Positions 43,922 through 54,781 of a stretch of 64,000 nt of DNA are shown here, in pieces (within the stretch, counting starts at the first letter, position 1; the number at the start of each line of letters is the position of its first letter). The notes beneath the pieces were generated by a model, which was not told the origin of the DNA, did no database searches, and was given only the letters and a program-made list of their open reading frames with translations. The stretch is from Thozetella sp. PMI_491 (taxonomy: Eukaryota > Ascomycota > Sordariomycetes > Chaetosphaeriales > Chaetosphaeriaceae). The translations under genes were made by a program, and so were the position numbers. The DNA is taken from the NCBI GenBank assembly GCA_021432635.1, contig MU270046.1:409913-473912 (forward strand), in the 5' to 3' direction.

Positions 43922-44404
43922 GTTCCGTTGCCTCTTGTTGAGGCAGGGTGCCCGAAGCGAAGGCGTGACGAAACGCTCGACTCCCTTTACCAGAACACGA
44001 TACAGGAGATTGCATTATAGTTCGCCGACGAGTACCGTGACATTGCCAGCCCGACGTGTATTCAGTGTGGCAAGCCCGCGTGCCGCTATCCCCCGCTGTA
44101 CGAACCGTTCCTCTACCTAGAGGAGGTGCTATTTATCGAGGTCCGTCTCGAAGCATTATGCGACAGTGTGAAGTGTGAGATTGCCTTCCGCCAGAAACTC
44201 CACGCGCAGCAGGGGTCAAGGCCGTTTGTCGAAGTGGATAGAGAATTGTAATTTGGACCGGCCGACATCACGGAGGTGATGTCCTGCAACGTATGTAAGA
44301 CTACAAAAGGGGCTGAGGCATGGTCACGCTGCCAGGTGATCGCATACTGTAGCCGGGAACACCAAAGGGCCTATTGGAATACACATAGTGTGGGATGTAT
44401 ATAG
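43922..44404 (+). pseudogene. MYND-type zinc-finger protein remnant
   Basis: One frame carries a recognisable protein, interrupted by stop codons at 44018-44020 and 44249-44251. The C-terminus is a near-complete MYND finger: SCNVCKTTKGAEAWSRC, then YCSREHQRAYWNTHSVGC, with the C-x2-C, C-x3-H and H-x3-C spacing. Upstream sequence (TCIQCGKPACRYPPLYEPF, EALCDSVKCEI) looks like the rest of a small Cys-rich host protein. No good intron removes the two stops. MYND domains mediate protein-protein contacts. Probably a decayed gene; a short living MYND peptide starting near 44279 is less likely. Confidence 0.6.
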
Positions 44405-44643
44405 CCTAGTAGACCGACAAGGTAGTTGACTTGAAAAGTGTACGGCCAGCGACTGCGGGCTCGCCTGCTTACTATAAGACTGTCTGGAGATGGCTGGCCG
44501 GAATTAAACTAGGTATCTTCCTCCGTACTTGATTAGCTACCAATGTATGCGAGCATGGCGACGGAAGGATTGGACATCGGAAAGTAGATTCGTATAGTTA
44601 TGTCATGAACGCCACTCTCTCCTCTCTGAATAACCCACATGCA

Positions 44644-46422
44644 TCACTCTGGATACGTCCCTGCGGAATTTGGCCGTAATGCCAGGCTCGAACCCTGCTG
44701 CACTACCCTTAAGTCTTCCAGATTCTCAGTCCAAATACTTTTTTCTTCGCCTGTCTCATAGCCTTTGGCAATGCCAAGCAGCAGATCTGCCGGTTCCATA
44801 TAGTCAAAACGATCCAGTCGTGCCCAGAACCTCGTCAGAAGCGCCTCTATCAAACACCAAAAAATAATGAGCGCATTGATGACCGCGACGGCAATGATGT
44901 AGCTCTGCCGGCCGAAGCGAACAGCGGTCACGTCCGCCTCAGCAACGACCGTCTTGCGTTCATTTGCAACCATCATCTGAGCACCGGCGAATCCGCCTAG
45001 GATACCATCCATCATCGCTGTGATCGAATTGGTAAGCCCGGCCAACGCGGCTTCAGAAGCAGGCGGTGGGGAGCCCTTGGCCGTCGTCTGTGCCATCTTG
45101 TAGCTCTCGATGCTCATCTCGAAGGAATCACCCATAATAGAGCTATAAAGGCTGGTCTGATCTGTCGCGATAAACAAAAGTTGCCAGTTCGCAACAAACG
45201 TCAGGTTCCCCCTAGGTTCCATGTCTGGCACGTTTTCCGCTTCTGCTGGCGTGACACTGATGTTCCTCCCTTGCAACTGGACCGTGACATTGAATAGAGT
45301 CGGGGTGAAAATTGTCTCGCATTGTGTGGCGTTGAGATTTAGGTAATTTATGCCACTCGCTATCCCGAGCATCCTCCGCGGGCGTTCTGGGTTTACGGCA
45401 ACCGTGAGGGCCATGATATTGTCGGTCGTCCAACCAGGATAGCGGGCCCATGACAGGTCCGATTCACTGTTTGGTAGATATCCTTGTGCAGCCCAGAGCG
45501 ACAGATTTCTCGTCACATCTTTCGAATCCGAGTTATTCACAAGGATATCGATATGGAACAAGGTGCTGGAGTTGTAGATACAACTAACCGTTGCGCGGTA
45601 TCCGGGCTCTTGGTAACGATACGATAGGGCACGCTGGTTGGCTCTTAGGGTCGCGTCCGTGAGCCCTGCGGGGATTCCGACGCCGTACGAGCGTCCGACA
45701 AAATTGAATCCCGTATGGTCTAGCTTTTGGCTTATTGGTAGGCTGCCATCGACTGTAGTGGCTCCCGCGGCTAGCTGGAGCAATGGCCCGAGGAATCGCT
45801 CGCCGACGCTGTAAGTAAAAAGGCCCATATTGTTGGTAACAGCCGGCTGCCCCGTCCGATTCTGCCAGTCCGCGGTCATTAGCGTCGTGTTCGAGTATGA
45901 GGGAATCTGCAGTGGCATTGTTTCGACAATCATGATGGAGACCGGCGTGATTGCGCCGGCCCAGAGAGCGGAGGGAACAACGGCGAATCCGAGAAATGTC
46001 AAAAGAGGGACGAGTAGGTGAAATGGGAGCCGTGTGGTAAGTTGGCGCGAGAGAAGCGCGTTCCAAAACTGGAGTGTATAGAGTGACATGGATTTGGCGG
46101 AAAGGCGCAGCCTTGTGCGATAGTTGAGAAGCTTGCAGACCACAAACATGTTAAAGAAACCAAGCCCGTTGGCAATGACCTGGACGACTAGCTGCACCGA
46201 GGCCCTGTTTGCTGCAATGAACGAGTCCATGCCTGATCTCACGACCCATTGTTGTGCATCGCTCACGAGGAGCACCAACGAAAGCCCTGTTGTCAAGGTG
46301 AGGAGTAGAAATGGCGCAATTGTACAGAACGTATCCCATCTGGACCTTTTGTTCCCTTGTCTGGGGCTATCGATTGCGCTCGAGCCCAAGGATGCACCAT
46401 AGAAGAGTGGCTCATTCGACAT
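44644..46422 (-). CDS. Four-helix membrane protein with large extracytosolic domain, unknown function
   Basis: A single exon of 592 residues from the ATG at 46422. Hydrophobic spans lie at about 32-53 (FCTIAPFLLLTLTTGLSLVL), 70-92, 130-155 (LLVPLLTFLGFAVVPSALWA) and about 520-545 (IIAVAVINALIIFWCLIEAL). Between the third and fourth spans is a loop of about 360 residues with many N-glycosylation sequons (NTT, NRT, NSS, NLS, NLT, NIS), so it faces the lumen or outside. I do not recognise the family, though the topology resembles conserved fungal membrane proteins of unknown role. An upstream in-frame Met at 46479 is less likely. Confidence 0.75.
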   Translation of the reverse strand: MSNEPLFYGASLGSSAIDSPRQGNKRSRWDTFCTIAPFLLLTLTTGLSLVLLVSDAQQWVVRSGMDSFIAANRASVQLVVQVIANGLGFFNMFVVCKLLNYRTRLRLSAKSMSLYTLQFWNALLSRQLTTRLPFHLLVPLLTFLGFAVVPSALWAGAITPVSIMIVETMPLQIPSYSNTTLMTADWQNRTGQPAVTNNMGLFTYSVGERFLGPLLQLAAGATTVDGSLPISQKLDHTGFNFVGRSYGVGIPAGLTDATLRANQRALSYRYQEPGYRATVSCIYNSSTLFHIDILVNNSDSKDVTRNLSLWAAQGYLPNSESDLSWARYPGWTTDNIMALTVAVNPERPRRMLGIASGINYLNLNATQCETIFTPTLFNVTVQLQGRNISVTPAEAENVPDMEPRGNLTFVANWQLLFIATDQTSLYSSIMGDSFEMSIESYKMAQTTAKGSPPPASEAALAGLTNSITAMMDGILGGFAGAQMMVANERKTVVAEADVTAVRFGRQSYIIAVAVINALIIFWCLIEALLTRFWARLDRFDYMEPADLLLGIAKGYETGEEKSIWTENLEDLRVVQQGSSLALRPNSAGTYPE

Positions 46423-47722
46423 GGTAGCCACGGTGCCGTAGCAATCGATATATGCGGTGGAGCGTGTGATGATGTGCAAGATCTAACACGCGAGTATCCG
46501 GGCGAAGAGGAAGCCTGCGCAAGGCTGCCCTTATTTATAAAACATCCGACATTGAGAGTGCAGCTGGAAACCACATCTATCTCTCAGGGTGGCGTGGCGG
46601 AAGGGATTTAAGCGCTCGGCTGGTACTGTAGCTGCAGGGGGGGGTCGAGCCTCAGGTCCCCTGGGGTCGGGTTACTCAACCTTGCCGTACCTTATGCATG
46701 TTGGGCCATGGATGCTACTTCGGTTGGGGTTTGATTGGACCTTGTTGCCCGTCGATGTTGCATATGTGTGTGTTGGTTTCAAGAACCTCTCTTTACCCCT
46801 CCAGCAGACCAATTCCCTCTAGCCGGCCGGCACAGCGCTAGCTCTACGATCCTGCCCTCGACACAAATTAGCCTTGACATGAAGTTGAGAATGTTCATAT
46901 ACCCTCCTCCGTGTTGGCATAGTTGCAGGCGCATAAGCGAGCCGAAGAGGAATTCTACTAGGGCGCATAAGGCTACAAAAAAGGCAAGGGTTCAAATGGA
47001 TCTGAGGGATATTTTATGTAGCCCCATTTCACCACTCTAGACTATTTTGTGTGTACCGAGATGCCACTAAATGGCTTGCAAAGGACAGAGCAGCTTAAGA
47101 CCCGGGCTGCCGCACGAGTAATGAGGATTCCAAGAGCATGGATAGTTAGTGGTGTGCTTGCATTTCCCAGCCCCCCCAACGAGTTCCTCGAACGACGACA
47201 CTAGCCTAAAAGAGGAACCAAGTGTAACAGGTTGTGCAAACGAGGGTAAGCTCCGCGTAGCTAGGTACTCTACTCTCTTTTAGGAGAGATACCTTGCAAG
47301 GTTATGGGTCAGACTAAAGATCCTCCTCCTTTAAAAAGCGTCTTCTTATCCAGGTGAATATCACAATACTATAATTCTGGCACATTTATAAGCTGCTTAG
47401 TGATTGGCAGGCTGAGGCGACGCGGTAGGAGTAGGTGAGACGTAAAGTTGTGTGCACAATCGCATTTGAAAGCATACTGTGTGCCGAAAAGCTCGCGCGA
47501 CAGTGGTCCAGACGGGTCCAGCTTGGCAAAAACCCCTCTGAAAGATAGCCCGCGGCCTCCACCTTGACCTCTTGGCCAAAGCTAAACGAGCCGAGCGCCA
47601 TAAAAGCTGCCAGCTCCCAGCGATCTTGCTTTGTTCATCGACTCTCTGGTCGGCCTGGTACTCGCAATTGTCTCCTCAAACAGGCTTCACACGAAAGCAA
47701 GGCCATCCTTGCCTGCACCGCA
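46423..47722. other. Intergenic 1.3 kb
   Basis: The divergent spacer between the membrane-protein start and the first PPPGGWP-family gene. There are several short ORFs on both strands, none with a recognisable domain. The frame of the next gene is open upstream to 47564 but has no ATG with support there. Confidence 0.4.
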
Positions 47723-48553
47723 ATGAGTCCCCATTCCGAGTCTGACGACGGCGCCTCAGACGGGTCTTATGAGGAGGATGACGGCCCCACCTATTCCGCT
47801 GAGGAGCTCGCCGAGATCTTCCTCGACCTGTACAGATTTCTGTCGAAGCTGCACTTCGACCCGGCAGACCTACGGATTCCCCCGCCTGGGGGGTGGCCAA
47901 ACTTGCTGCCAGATTCCTACTCAGAGTTCAAGTCCGACTTCACCATCGAGGTCATGCGCCACCTGCCGTATTTTCACAGCAAGGCCGCCATACACTACAA
48001 GTCGGCGCTGATCGACTACACCGCCATGGCTCCTGCGTTCTTCGGGGAGAAAGATTCGCGAGAGGACGGCGTCGAGTTCTGGTCGAACGAAGGTGAGATT
48101 GAATCAACGGACGTCCTCTATATTGCCCATGGACACGAGAGCGGCGGTCGCGACCTGATGCTCAATGCGTCGCATGGGGAGATTGTGGAGGACATGATCC
48201 GATGTGATACCTTAAGCCCGGTAGACATCAAGGATTACTTCGAGGAGCTGAAGGAGGCCTACCGGACCCTCAAGCTCATTCCATGCCTTGGTAAGGTCAC
48301 TATTGAAGCCGAAGAGGTCCCCGAACGAGAGGAGGAGATCACCGAGGCAGAAGTCCGTGCGCAGACGGAAAATTGGGGCACCAACTTGGACATCCAGTAT
48401 GTCAGGCAGGTGTACCGACAGCACGGGTGGCCGGACGCCTTCCGGAGAGACGAGGCCATGAACGCCATCAGAGCGCTTTCGGACTCCCTGGAAGAGACAC
48501 GGGATGGGTGGGAAAATGAGTCGGAGGATTTTCTGGCCCTCGAGTGGAGCTGA
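47723..48553 (+). CDS. Uncharacterised 'PPPGGWP' family protein, member A
   Basis: A single exon of 276 residues. I do not recognise a named domain. It begins with an acidic Ser-rich stretch. A conserved-looking core follows: LYRFLSKLHFD, RIPPPGGWPNLLPDSYSEF and EVMRHLPYF. Near the C-terminus is QYVRQVYRQHGWPDAFRRDE. The core matches member B at 56943-57881 (FYDFLFRMH, YPPPGGWPTITYEDF, ALMRQLPYF), so the two are paralogues. There is no signal peptide or membrane span, so the protein is probably cytosolic or nuclear. The frame is open upstream to 47564, but 47723 is the better start by codon pattern. Function unknown; a Knr4/Smi1-like role is only a guess. Confidence 0.75.
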   Translation: MSPHSESDDGASDGSYEEDDGPTYSAEELAEIFLDLYRFLSKLHFDPADLRIPPPGGWPNLLPDSYSEFKSDFTIEVMRHLPYFHSKAAIHYKSALIDYTAMAPAFFGEKDSREDGVEFWSNEGEIESTDVLYIAHGHESGGRDLMLNASHGEIVEDMIRCDTLSPVDIKDYFEELKEAYRTLKLIPCLGKVTIEAEEVPEREEEITEAEVRAQTENWGTNLDIQYVRQVYRQHGWPDAFRRDEAMNAIRALSDSLEETRDGWENESEDFLALEWS

Positions 48554-49559
48554 TTCTCGGCGATATATAACGACGCATACTGTCAAATAGAAACCTAGAA
48601 AATCTTGGACGCCGTTAATAAGCCACCTCTCCTTGCATATGGTAGGCTTTGGAAATCGCAGGCCTATCACTGCGCCAATCACTTCATACTGCGACTGCCA
48701 AGAGATACGTGGTCATGGCGTAGTAACATGGCCAATGCCGTTCGATGTACCATAACTCGGGGTAGGGCACTAGAGGTGCTGTAGCGACGGCAGTAAGAAC
48801 TTCAGGACTTAGGCCTAGTTAAAGCCACTGAGTTCTAATTGACAACTACGGGGCACTTCCAGGCGATAATGCGTTATACGAGGGGCTTTGGACTAGGCAT
48901 GTTTGTTTTCTTGTTTCATCCTAGTGAGTGGGTGATATATGCACTACTGCTGTGTACTGCTGGTAAGACGACCGCTATTCCGAGGCCCTACTCCGACGTT
49001 CTATTCCGAAGGGATTAGGGTCTCAGTAAACGTGCAGCACTATCGGGAAGAGCCGCGCAACATTTTATTGGCGGTTCTGTAGAAACCATACATGTACTGC
49101 CTAAGATAAGGGACTGTAAGGCTAGCGACTACGGATCCTCGGATTAATATGACGCTTTGGAGGTGCTCCTTTGCATACGCGGGCCGTGATGCTTTGCGCG
49201 GCAGCGCCTTCGTATTGGCGATCTGTAGCCGATCTTGCGCAATTTCCAAACGTGCCATGCAATCCAAAGCGTGTGTAGCTCTGCGTTTCGGGACATGGCG
49301 CTGATGCGGGGCTCCACCTGCTACGCCATTCAGCCTTAGCTCCTGTGCCGGGGTTTTGTTGACCTTCCAAATGGAGTTCAAGGTGGCGTGGAATTTGGGG
49401 GCGGGCGGGGTTTTTGCAGGGCGTCGAGCTCATAAATAAGGTACCTAGGTAAGCTTCGTAGCTTATCTTCTGCCTGGGCACCGCAAAACGTCGACGACGA
49501 CGAGAGAGCTACCAAGGCCGCGGGAGCTCGACATCAATCCAGCTTGTCGCGCTTTAAAC
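48554..49559. other. Intergenic 1.0 kb
   Basis: The spacer before the CE9-like gene. Only chance ORFs are present. A CG-rich block lies just before the start. I see no gene. Confidence 0.4.
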
Positions 49560-52500
49560 ATGACACCACGATTGGAGAGGAAGCCCTCGCGGGACGAGCT
49601 GGCCTTCCATCCCTCCATGCCCGCCAATTCACCTCCGCCCTACTACGAGGCCGACGCGTACCCCAAGCAACGCATATGGCGCCGCCGCCGCTCACCATTG
49701 GCTCTGGCCCTTATCTTGACTGTTGCATTCATGGGGCCGCTCTTCCTTCTTTCCCTGCCCAGTCGGGAAACGCTGCTACAGAGCTCGGCAGAGGCCGCCA
49801 CGGCGCCTGTGCAGGGCTCTCGGTTCCAGGCGTCTCTGGCCCAGTGCGCCGCTCTGAAAGTGCAGGCGGTGCGGGAGGATCCTGCTAGCCGCACGTCCAA
49901 CCCCCGATGGAACGCAGTCAGTGGCCAGACTGAGGCCGTCGTCCTGCGCAACGCCAAGCTCTTTGATGGAGAGAAATTCGCCACCGGGCTGGTCGACATC
50001 GTCTTCGAGAAGGGCTTGATTATCTCGGTATCGGAAGCAGGAAGCAAGAGACATCCGCTAGCCAGCACGGCCCGCGAGTTCAACGTGCATGGCCAATGGG
50101 TAACCCCTGGCATCGTAGACATGCACTCACACCACGGAGTGATGCCTTGGCCTGAGTCCGAGGAAAGGGCTGACGGCAACGAGATGCATCCTGACTTCGG
50201 CCCTCTTACCCCCTTTGTGCGGGCCCTTGACGGAATCAAGGCCTATGACGAGGCTACGACGGCGATCGGCTCCGGTGGTGTGACGACGAGCCTTGTGATT
50301 CCCGGCAGCGCCAACATCATGGGCGGAGAGGGCACCGTGCTGAAGAACCGACTCCGGTCCGGCCCGCACGGGGAACAGGTCGTCGAGGAGCTTCTGCTCG
50401 AGCACGGAATTCCCCTAGAGCAGCGCCATCGTTACATGAAGATGGCTTGTGGCGAGAATCCGAAACGGGTCTACGGGCACACCCGCATGGGTAACACCTG
50501 GGTGCTCCGCAAGCACCTGGCACGCGCCAAGGAGCTGCTCGAGAAGCAGGACGCCTGGTGCGCAGCTGCCGCGGAGCTGCAGAGCAGCAACATCCAGGTC
50601 CAGAACCGCTTCCTGCAGCAGATGGGTGGCGGCTTCCCCGAGGATCTGGAGCTGGAGAGCACGGTGGGCATGCTGCGCGGACGCGTCGCCATGCACAACC
50701 ACTGCTACGAGCCTGAGGACATGGAAACGATGCTGCGCACCAGCAAGGAGTTCGGCTTCCGCATCCGTGCCTTCCACCACGCCATCGTCGCGTGGCGCGT
50801 GCCCGAAATGCTCAAGGAGTATGGCCAAAACGTGACCATTGCGACCTTTGCCGAGTTCGGATTGTACAAGTGGGAGGCTTACGACGCCAGCTTGTACGCC
50901 GGCAAGGTCTTGTCGGAGCATGGCGTGCCGCTGGCGTATAAGTCGGACAGCATTGACGCCCACCACCTCCTTAACCAGGCCGCCGCTGGCCACTCGTTCG
51001 GCGTCCCCGCCGAGATCGCTCTGCAGTCCGTCACATCGGTGCCAGCCAAGGCTATCGATCTGGACTATCGCGTGGGCTACGCAAGGCCGGGCTATGACGC
51101 TGATCTCGTTGTGTGGGATTCGCATCCCTTGTCGATTGGTGCGACGCCCCGCCAGGTCTTCATCGACGGCGTCGCTATTTTGGACCCGAAAAAGGTGGAA
51201 GAGAGTATCGACAGGCCTTTCTTGCAATCCGGCGCGACGAGAGGCGCAGCAACGGCGGAGGAGCCCAAGATGCGCCCGGTTGTCGCTGAGAGCGACAAGC
51301 AGAGCTTCTGTAGCGTGGCGAACCGCAAGGGCCAGTCTTTTGTGATCCATGGAATTCGCGGCTCCTTCCTCGAACATTACCCCGAGCTAGCCGTGACTCC
51401 CGGCGTACCCAACGACCATGACAACCTCACTCTGGTAATCTCGGAAGGCAAGGTTGACTGCCTCGGCAGCTCGAGAACGTGTTCCAACCAAGTCGCGGCT
51501 GCGCAAAGGTCGGGCGCCTCAATGCTGAGCTTGTCTAACGGCTTCCTGGCACCTGGCTTGACCGCCGTGACTGGCACTCTCGGTCTTTCCGAGATCTATC
51601 TCGGCGAGGGGACTGGTAACGGAGCCATCAGCCCGGTGTTAGATCCCAATGACAACGAGAACTTCGATGTCGCGGTGTACGGGATCGAGCTCGGGGGTAA
51701 GCTCTTCGACCGCGCTCGTATCGGTGGCATTACGCGAGCAATAACACCGCCGCTGTCAAACGGCGGCCTTGTTCGTGGGTTCTCGACAGCCTTTTTGACG
51801 AGCGACAAACGCAGCATCTTGGATGGAGCTATTTACCAACCCTTCGTCGGCTTGCATGTGCACTTTGGCCAGCTCGCTCGAGTCGGTTTCGGCTCGGGAA
51901 GTTATGCCATTCGGAAGCTGCGGCTGCTTCTTGGCATCGACGGCTTAACTAGTTCGGGCATCAAGGATAAGGCGAAGGAGGAGATGCTAGCATCGGTAAT
52001 CAAAGGAGAGCGGCCGTTCGTTCTGCACGCAGACAGCCTCGTGAGTAGCCCTTCCCCGGAGTATTGAGGTCGGGCAACTCTGTATTACGCAGCAAATGGC
52101 CCGGTGGTCCATGTGCGGTAACGTGCTCAAAGCTGACATGCGGACAGCATGATATCCAACAAATCATTCTATTGAACCGGGACCTTGAGAAGGACGGACA
52201 GCTTCGATTCATCAAGCTGATCATCTACGGTGGCCACGAGGCGTCCTACGTAAGTCTCCCACCCCTAACGCTCCCGTGACTAGTGCGACGCCCGAGCTAA
52301 TGACAGTGCAGGTTGCCGACGAACTAGCCGCCGCCAACATCCCTGTGATCCTCAATGGCCACCGCGGCACCCCGTCGCAGTGGGACACCAGGAGGACCTT
52401 GATCGGCCCCCCGCTGTCCCGCAGCCCAGCCAGCATCCTTGCTGAGGCTGGCGTCCTCTTCGCCTTAGCCGCTGACGGTCCAGGTTAGTTCCCATTTCTC

Positions 52501-52849
52501 ATGCATGGTCGCTCAGATCCACCTTTCCCCTGAGCAGCAAGACCAATGTTGTTAGCTAGCAGCTTAGAGCTAACATATATCTGAAGTCCCAGAAGGAGAT
52601 ACCCGCATCCACGCACTCTCTCTCGAGGCATCATGGGCGGCGAAGTACGCTGGCCTCAGCGACCAAGAAGCCATTCGGCTAGTCTCGCGAAATGTGGAAG
52701 AAATCCTCAACCTCCCGCCGACCCGAGACATCGTGGTGTGGGAGGGCAGCCCACTGCAATACGGAGGGCGGGTTCAGCTCGCTCTCCAAGAGGTCGACGG
52801 CCTGCTGGAGATCGCCACCTGCTACCCGGATGAAGGTGACGGACAGTAA
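49560..52849 (+). CDS. Membrane-anchored double amidohydrolase, CE9-like
   Basis: Four exons (49560-52040, 52148-52249, 52312-52483, 52587-52849) give 1005 residues. A short cytosolic tail is followed by one transmembrane helix (about 45-65, SPLALALILTVAFMGPLFLL), so it is probably type II. The first metal-dependent hydrolase domain has WVTPGIVDMHSHHG with the HxH metal motif, VAMHNHCYEPEDM, RAFHHAI and AYKSDSIDAHHLLNQ. The second domain reads GFLAPGLTAVTGTLG where HxH should be, and ends with LIIYGGHEASYVADELAAAN and a composite beta sandwich. The first half therefore looks active and the second is degenerate. The family is often annotated as carbohydrate esterase 9 (N-acetylglucosamine-6-phosphate deacetylase-like) in fungi. 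The substrate is unknown. Confidence 0.85.
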
Positions 52850-53160
52850 GTAGGAATTGAGTGCAGCTGATTCTCAACAAGCGCCGCTCCTAGCCGCAAC
52901 TGTTGATGCTGGCCGGCTATACATCGCTGTAAGCACGCCGCATCTAACGTTCAGTTGGTAGAGAATGAGAGGACTGGAGTGTATCATGTATTGTATTGGT
53001 GGGATCCTGACTATCGTTCACTTGGCTCTTGACGACAGAAAAATTAGTCCTATGTTATTGCGCTTCTACATCAGGCAATTGCCAAAAGTGTCTTAATTGA
53101 CTCTCTTCCCTTCGCTGAGTTCCACTCTTCGCAGTCTAGACACGTAATTGGTAATAGTCG
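52850..53160. other. Intergenic, convergent 3' ends
   Basis: A 311-bp spacer between the CE9-like stop and the second MFS stop. I see nothing else. Confidence 0.4.
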
Positions 53161-54781
53161 CTAGTGAATGTACCTGAACTCGGGGTGAAGGTGACCCAAT
53201 GTAGCCACTTGTTCCAAAGGCGCCTGCAGTCGATAATCCCGGCCTCCCTCGGCGCGCTTCTTGTTCTCCCTCTTCTGGTACATTACTAGCAGCAGAGACG
53301 CAATGATGACTGAGGCAGCAGTTGCCGTATTTAAGCTATTCCCAATACGATAACCCGTCCCAGAATCTGTATTAATGTAACTCCAAGTTGCAGTGATAGA
53401 CCCTGTGGGATCGATTAGCTATTGTAGCCACAACAGCGTGGGGTTTCCGGACGACTCACCAATATTAGCAAGGCCCGAGACGGCACCGTTCGCCACGTTA
53501 CGTATTGTGTCTGGTGCCGAGTTCGCCAGCGTCCAGCCCAGGATCAGAGTTCCAAAACTGTATCCGCCCGCAGTATTGAGGAAGATGGCAGCATAGCGAG
53601 CTTGCACGTTTGTAGATCCTAGCCAGATCGAATAGCCGATGACATTCAACATAGCACATCCGGCTATGGCGATACCATGTCGGCCCGTCTTCATGGTAAT
53701 ATACGAGACGACCAGACCGAACGCCATGCCTACCAATGGTGGGGGTACCGAGAGCAGCTGGATCTCTACAGTCGAACGGCCAGGGTAGTTGAGACGCAGA
53801 ATAGTGGCGGTGAAGATGGAAAGGCCTTGAACCGTGATTTGGTCGCATATGTAGATCCAGGATCCAACAAGGACGTTGACATTAAATACCCCGCGTCGGA
53901 TGAGCGCCCAGGATATGTTCTCCTTGTGTTCACGAATGGCGGGCTGGTCGTGGACAAGGCGCGCCATTGCGAGCTCACGCTCCGCATCGGTGAAGATGCG
54001 CGTTTGGGACGGGTCGGCAGGGAAGAGGTACAGCGAAATGATGCCCGCCCCTATTGTGATTATTCTGCATTTTGTGGTGAGCAGGGTGGCGTGAGACGCA
54101 TACGCGAGGAGGCAAAGACACATACCCTTCAACTAGGAAGATGTTACGCCATGAGCGAACGCTGCCGATGGCATCTAGGGATAGCAGCCCGGAGGCCAGT
54201 AGTCCCCCGAAGCCACCAGCCAGTCCTGCCGCGCCAAGCATGAAGAAGGACACACGCGTAGTCACCTCACTGCGCCGGTAGAACCGGGATACTACATAGC
54301 TGAGCCCCGGGAACTGGAAGGACTCGGCGAGCCCTAGCAGAAGCCGAATGACATAGAAGCTCGCCTGGTTGTGGATAAAGGCCGTGCAAAGCGTGACAAT
54401 GCCGAACGCTATGCAGCTCATGGGAAGCACCATGTTGCCAAATTTCTTGACGCTCAGCGACGCCGGGATGTCTGCAATGAAGTAGATGGCGTAGTAGAGA
54501 CAGGCACCAATATTGAATCCATATTGGCCGAGTCCCAGGTCCGTCTCTATGCCCGCTACCTTGGCGTTGCCCAGGTTAGTTCGGTCGAGGAATGTCAGGA
54601 AGTACATGAGGAATATCATGGGGAGGACACGAAGGTCCTGCTTCCGGACGAGCTTGGCCTCGGCAGCCGGGTCGATGACATAGCGGTGTGCTGCTTCGAC
54701 GTCGACATAGCCGTCAATGATGGCGATGTCGACGCCTTCGCCATCGTGTTTCTTCTCGGATAGAGACAAGGATTCCGGCAT
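53161..54781 (-). CDS. Second Dal5-type MFS transporter
   Basis: Three exons (54781-54126, 54064-53460, 53402-53161) give 500 residues. Family marks are KLVRKQDLRVLPMIFLMYFL, LTFLDRTNLGNAKVAGIETD, LGLAESFQFPGLSYVVSRFY and FLVEGIITIGAGIISLYLFP, with twelve predicted helices and a charged tail. The likely role is proton-coupled uptake of an organic anion or vitamin at the plasma membrane. It is the second of its kind in the window, but its introns and sequence differ from the first (1080-2859), so it is not a recent duplicate. A 22-bp tandem repeat lies about 75-130 bp upstream of the ATG. Confidence 0.9.

Noticed and set aside
50415-51377. Antisense open frame of 320 codons inside the CE9-like gene
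   Set aside because: It lies wholly opposite a strongly supported coding exon and has no domain; it follows from GC-rich codon usage.
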